From Paenibacillus sacheonensis (GTDB taxonomy: Bacteria > Bacillota > Bacilli > Paenibacillales > Paenibacillaceae): a stretch of 64,000 bases of DNA. The DNA is taken from contig NZ_JAAAMU010000022.1 of NCBI RefSeq assembly GCF_009909195.1, positions 46,655 through 110,654 on the forward strand, written 5' to 3'. Positions 63,141 to 64,000 of the stretch are shown one piece after another. How positions within the stretch are numbered: position 1 is the stretch's first letter; the number at the start of each line of letters is the position of its first letter. The notes below the pieces were generated by a model, which saw nothing but the letters and a program-made list of their open reading frames with translations, searched no databases and was not told the origin of the DNA. The position numbers and the translations under genes are program-made.

Positions 63141-63779
63141 ATGCCGAATACCGTTGCAAATATCGTTATACCTGATAGTCAGCTGGCGACTCAAGCAGCG
63201 GAATTGCTGCGTGATCATGGAGATGAGTTACTGTGGAATCATTCCAATCGCGTTTTCCTTTTTGGAGCCATTCAAGGGCAACAGGTTGGCCTGAAATTCG
63301 ACGCTGAGCTGCTATATATCAGTGCATTGTTTCACGATTTGGGATTAACCAAGAAGTTTAGCAGCCCCGACAAGCGCTTCGAGGTTGACGGAGCGAACGC
63401 TGCCCGTGATTTTCTGCGGTCGCAAGGCGTACCGCAGGAATCGATTCGCCTTGTTTGGGACGCGATCGCGTTTCACACGACGATCGGGATCGCTCAGTAC
63501 AAGGAGCCAGAGGTTGCGTTGATTTATTCCGGTGTGGGGTACGACGTCATGGGAGAGAATTTCGAAGCGCTTTCGGCGGAGGTACGGGAACAGGTCATTG
63601 CCGCATTCCCTCGTAACAACTTCAAACAAAAGATCCTGCATGCGTTCCTGGAAGGATTCAAGCATAAGCCGGAAACGACATTTGGAAACATCAAGTCCGA
63701 TGTATGCGAACTTTTGCTGCCAGGATACAAACGCCCTAGTTTTTGCGACTGCGTACTTCATAACCACTGGGACGAATAG
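63141..63779 (+). CDS. HD domain-containing protein
   Basis: The 212-residue protein has an HD-type metal hydrolase core: LLWNHSNRVFLFGAIQ (first His), LLYISALFHDLGLTKKF (H-D pair), and later IAFHTTIGIAQYKEPEVAL. These residues resemble HD proteins of the cyanamide hydratase and phosphohydrolase kind. ATG 63141 follows GGGGGG at spacing 8-9. It is downstream of the ger operon on the same strand but separated by 155 bases, so co-transcription is uncertain. Confidence 0.87.
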   Translation: MPNTVANIVIPDSQLATQAAELLRDHGDELLWNHSNRVFLFGAIQGQQVGLKFDAELLYISALFHDLGLTKKFSSPDKRFEVDGANAARDFLRSQGVPQESIRLVWDAIAFHTTIGIAQYKEPEVALIYSGVGYDVMGENFEALSAEVREQVIAAFPRNNFKQKILHAFLEGFKHKPETTFGNIKSDVCELLLPGYKRPSFCDCVLHNHWDE

Positions 63780-63918
63780 CCAGAGCTCAACAGCTGCTTA
63801 CCCGTTCCCTTACAACATGCAGATAGCGCGAACAACGGCAGCTGATCGTTTGATGATATGCTCCCCATACGGTAGACAGGTGAAATAATAAAACCTGTTA
63901 TCGTTAGGGGAGTTTTTT

Positions 63919-64000
63919 ATGTCTCTAGGAAAGTATAGTGCTTTGGAGAAACTTGCTATTCTCGAAGAAGTATCAAATGGGGAAATTGGTTTTCTGGCAG
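63919..64000 (+). CDS. Probable transposase (IS3-type OrfA), first codons, cut by window edge
   Basis: ATG 63919, seven bases after GGGGAG, opens MSLGKYSALEKLAILEEVSN and continues to the edge. A short basic start followed by a helix that leads into a helix-turn-helix is the usual N terminus of IS3-family OrfA proteins. ACAGGT/ACCTGT arms at about 63876-63898 just upstream might belong to the element's left end. Only 27 codons are visible, so the family is a guess. Confidence 0.45.
   Translation, partial: MSLGKYSALEKLAILEEVSNGEIGFLA

Noticed and set aside
1..64000. CRISPR array, tRNA, rRNA or prophage genes
   Set aside because: No evenly spaced direct repeats, no tRNA-like cloverleaf and no phage structural, integrase or lysis genes were seen in reading the window.

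Overview
The window reads as a chromosome segment of a Gram-positive, endospore-forming bacterium, most likely Paenibacillaceae (Paenibacillus or Cohnella type). This rests on strong AGGAGG-type ribosome binding sites, frequent GTG/TTG starts, S-layer homology (SLH) domains, a GerA/B/C germination operon, a collagen-like exosporium-type protein, lipoproteins with Gram-positive lipoboxes and a CstR-type regulator. I saw no rRNA, tRNA or CRISPR array. Base composition is uneven by eye: the glycosidase block at 36-47 kb is very GC-rich and the sulfur cluster at 48-52 kb is clearly more A+T-rich.

Layout. 0-6 kb: the edge of a Gfo/Idh/MocA oxidoreductase diverging from a TetR regulator across paired palindromic operators, then a MarR regulator with a luciferase-like monooxygenase sharing an operator motif, a GNAT acetyltransferase, a cupin and an SDR. 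6.4-8.9 kb: a large secreted agarase-like (GH50-like) glycosidase. 9-10.4 kb: a DUF421 membrane protein flanked by hairpin repeat elements. 10.5-17.3 kb: a six-gene operon for oxidative, non-phosphorylative sugar catabolism (glucose-dehydrogenase-type ADH, Gfo/Idh/MocA oxidoreductase, two SDRs, an UlaG-like MBL hydrolase and a YjhG-type aldonate dehydratase). 17.8-20 kb: a GlcG/HbpS-like protein and a secreted protein of three SLH-like repeats. 20-27.5 kb: a redox/detoxification group (alpha/beta hydrolase, two thioredoxins, pirin, SDR, ABM monooxygenase, GNAT, cupin, Crp/Fnr regulator) with shared palindromes. 28-35.3 kb: a collagen-like protein, a 1316-residue beta-helix/Fn3/CBM-like secreted protein, DinB and a cytochrome P450.

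36-47.3 kb is a polysaccharide-use locus on the minus strand: membrane-anchored AraC-type regulator, lipoprotein solute-binding protein, two LplB/LplC-type permeases, and two secreted GH50-like glycosidases, one carrying three SLH domains. 47.8-52 kb is a reactive-sulfur operon: TauE/SafE exporter, rhodanese, TusA-rhodanese fusion, rhodanese-persulfide dioxygenase fusion, TusA, DsrE-like protein and CstR, with ATACCC-n4-GGGTAT operators ahead of the operon, ahead of its distal half, and near a divergent histidine phosphatase. 52.7-59 kb: a haem-type membrane protein, an ECF sigma/anti-sigma/membrane-effector operon, a frameshifted PAP2-like gene and a stand-alone RND exporter. 59.3-63 kb: gerA-gerB-gerC germination receptor genes behind a candidate sigma-G promoter. 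63-64 kb: an HD-domain protein and the first codons of a probable transposase.

The most rewarding stretches are the sugar-oxidation operon, the CstR sulfur operon with its visible operators, the three GH50-like paralogues, the palindromic repeat family near 10.2-10.4 kb, and the two frameshifted genes (23.1-23.4 kb and 55.4-55.8 kb).
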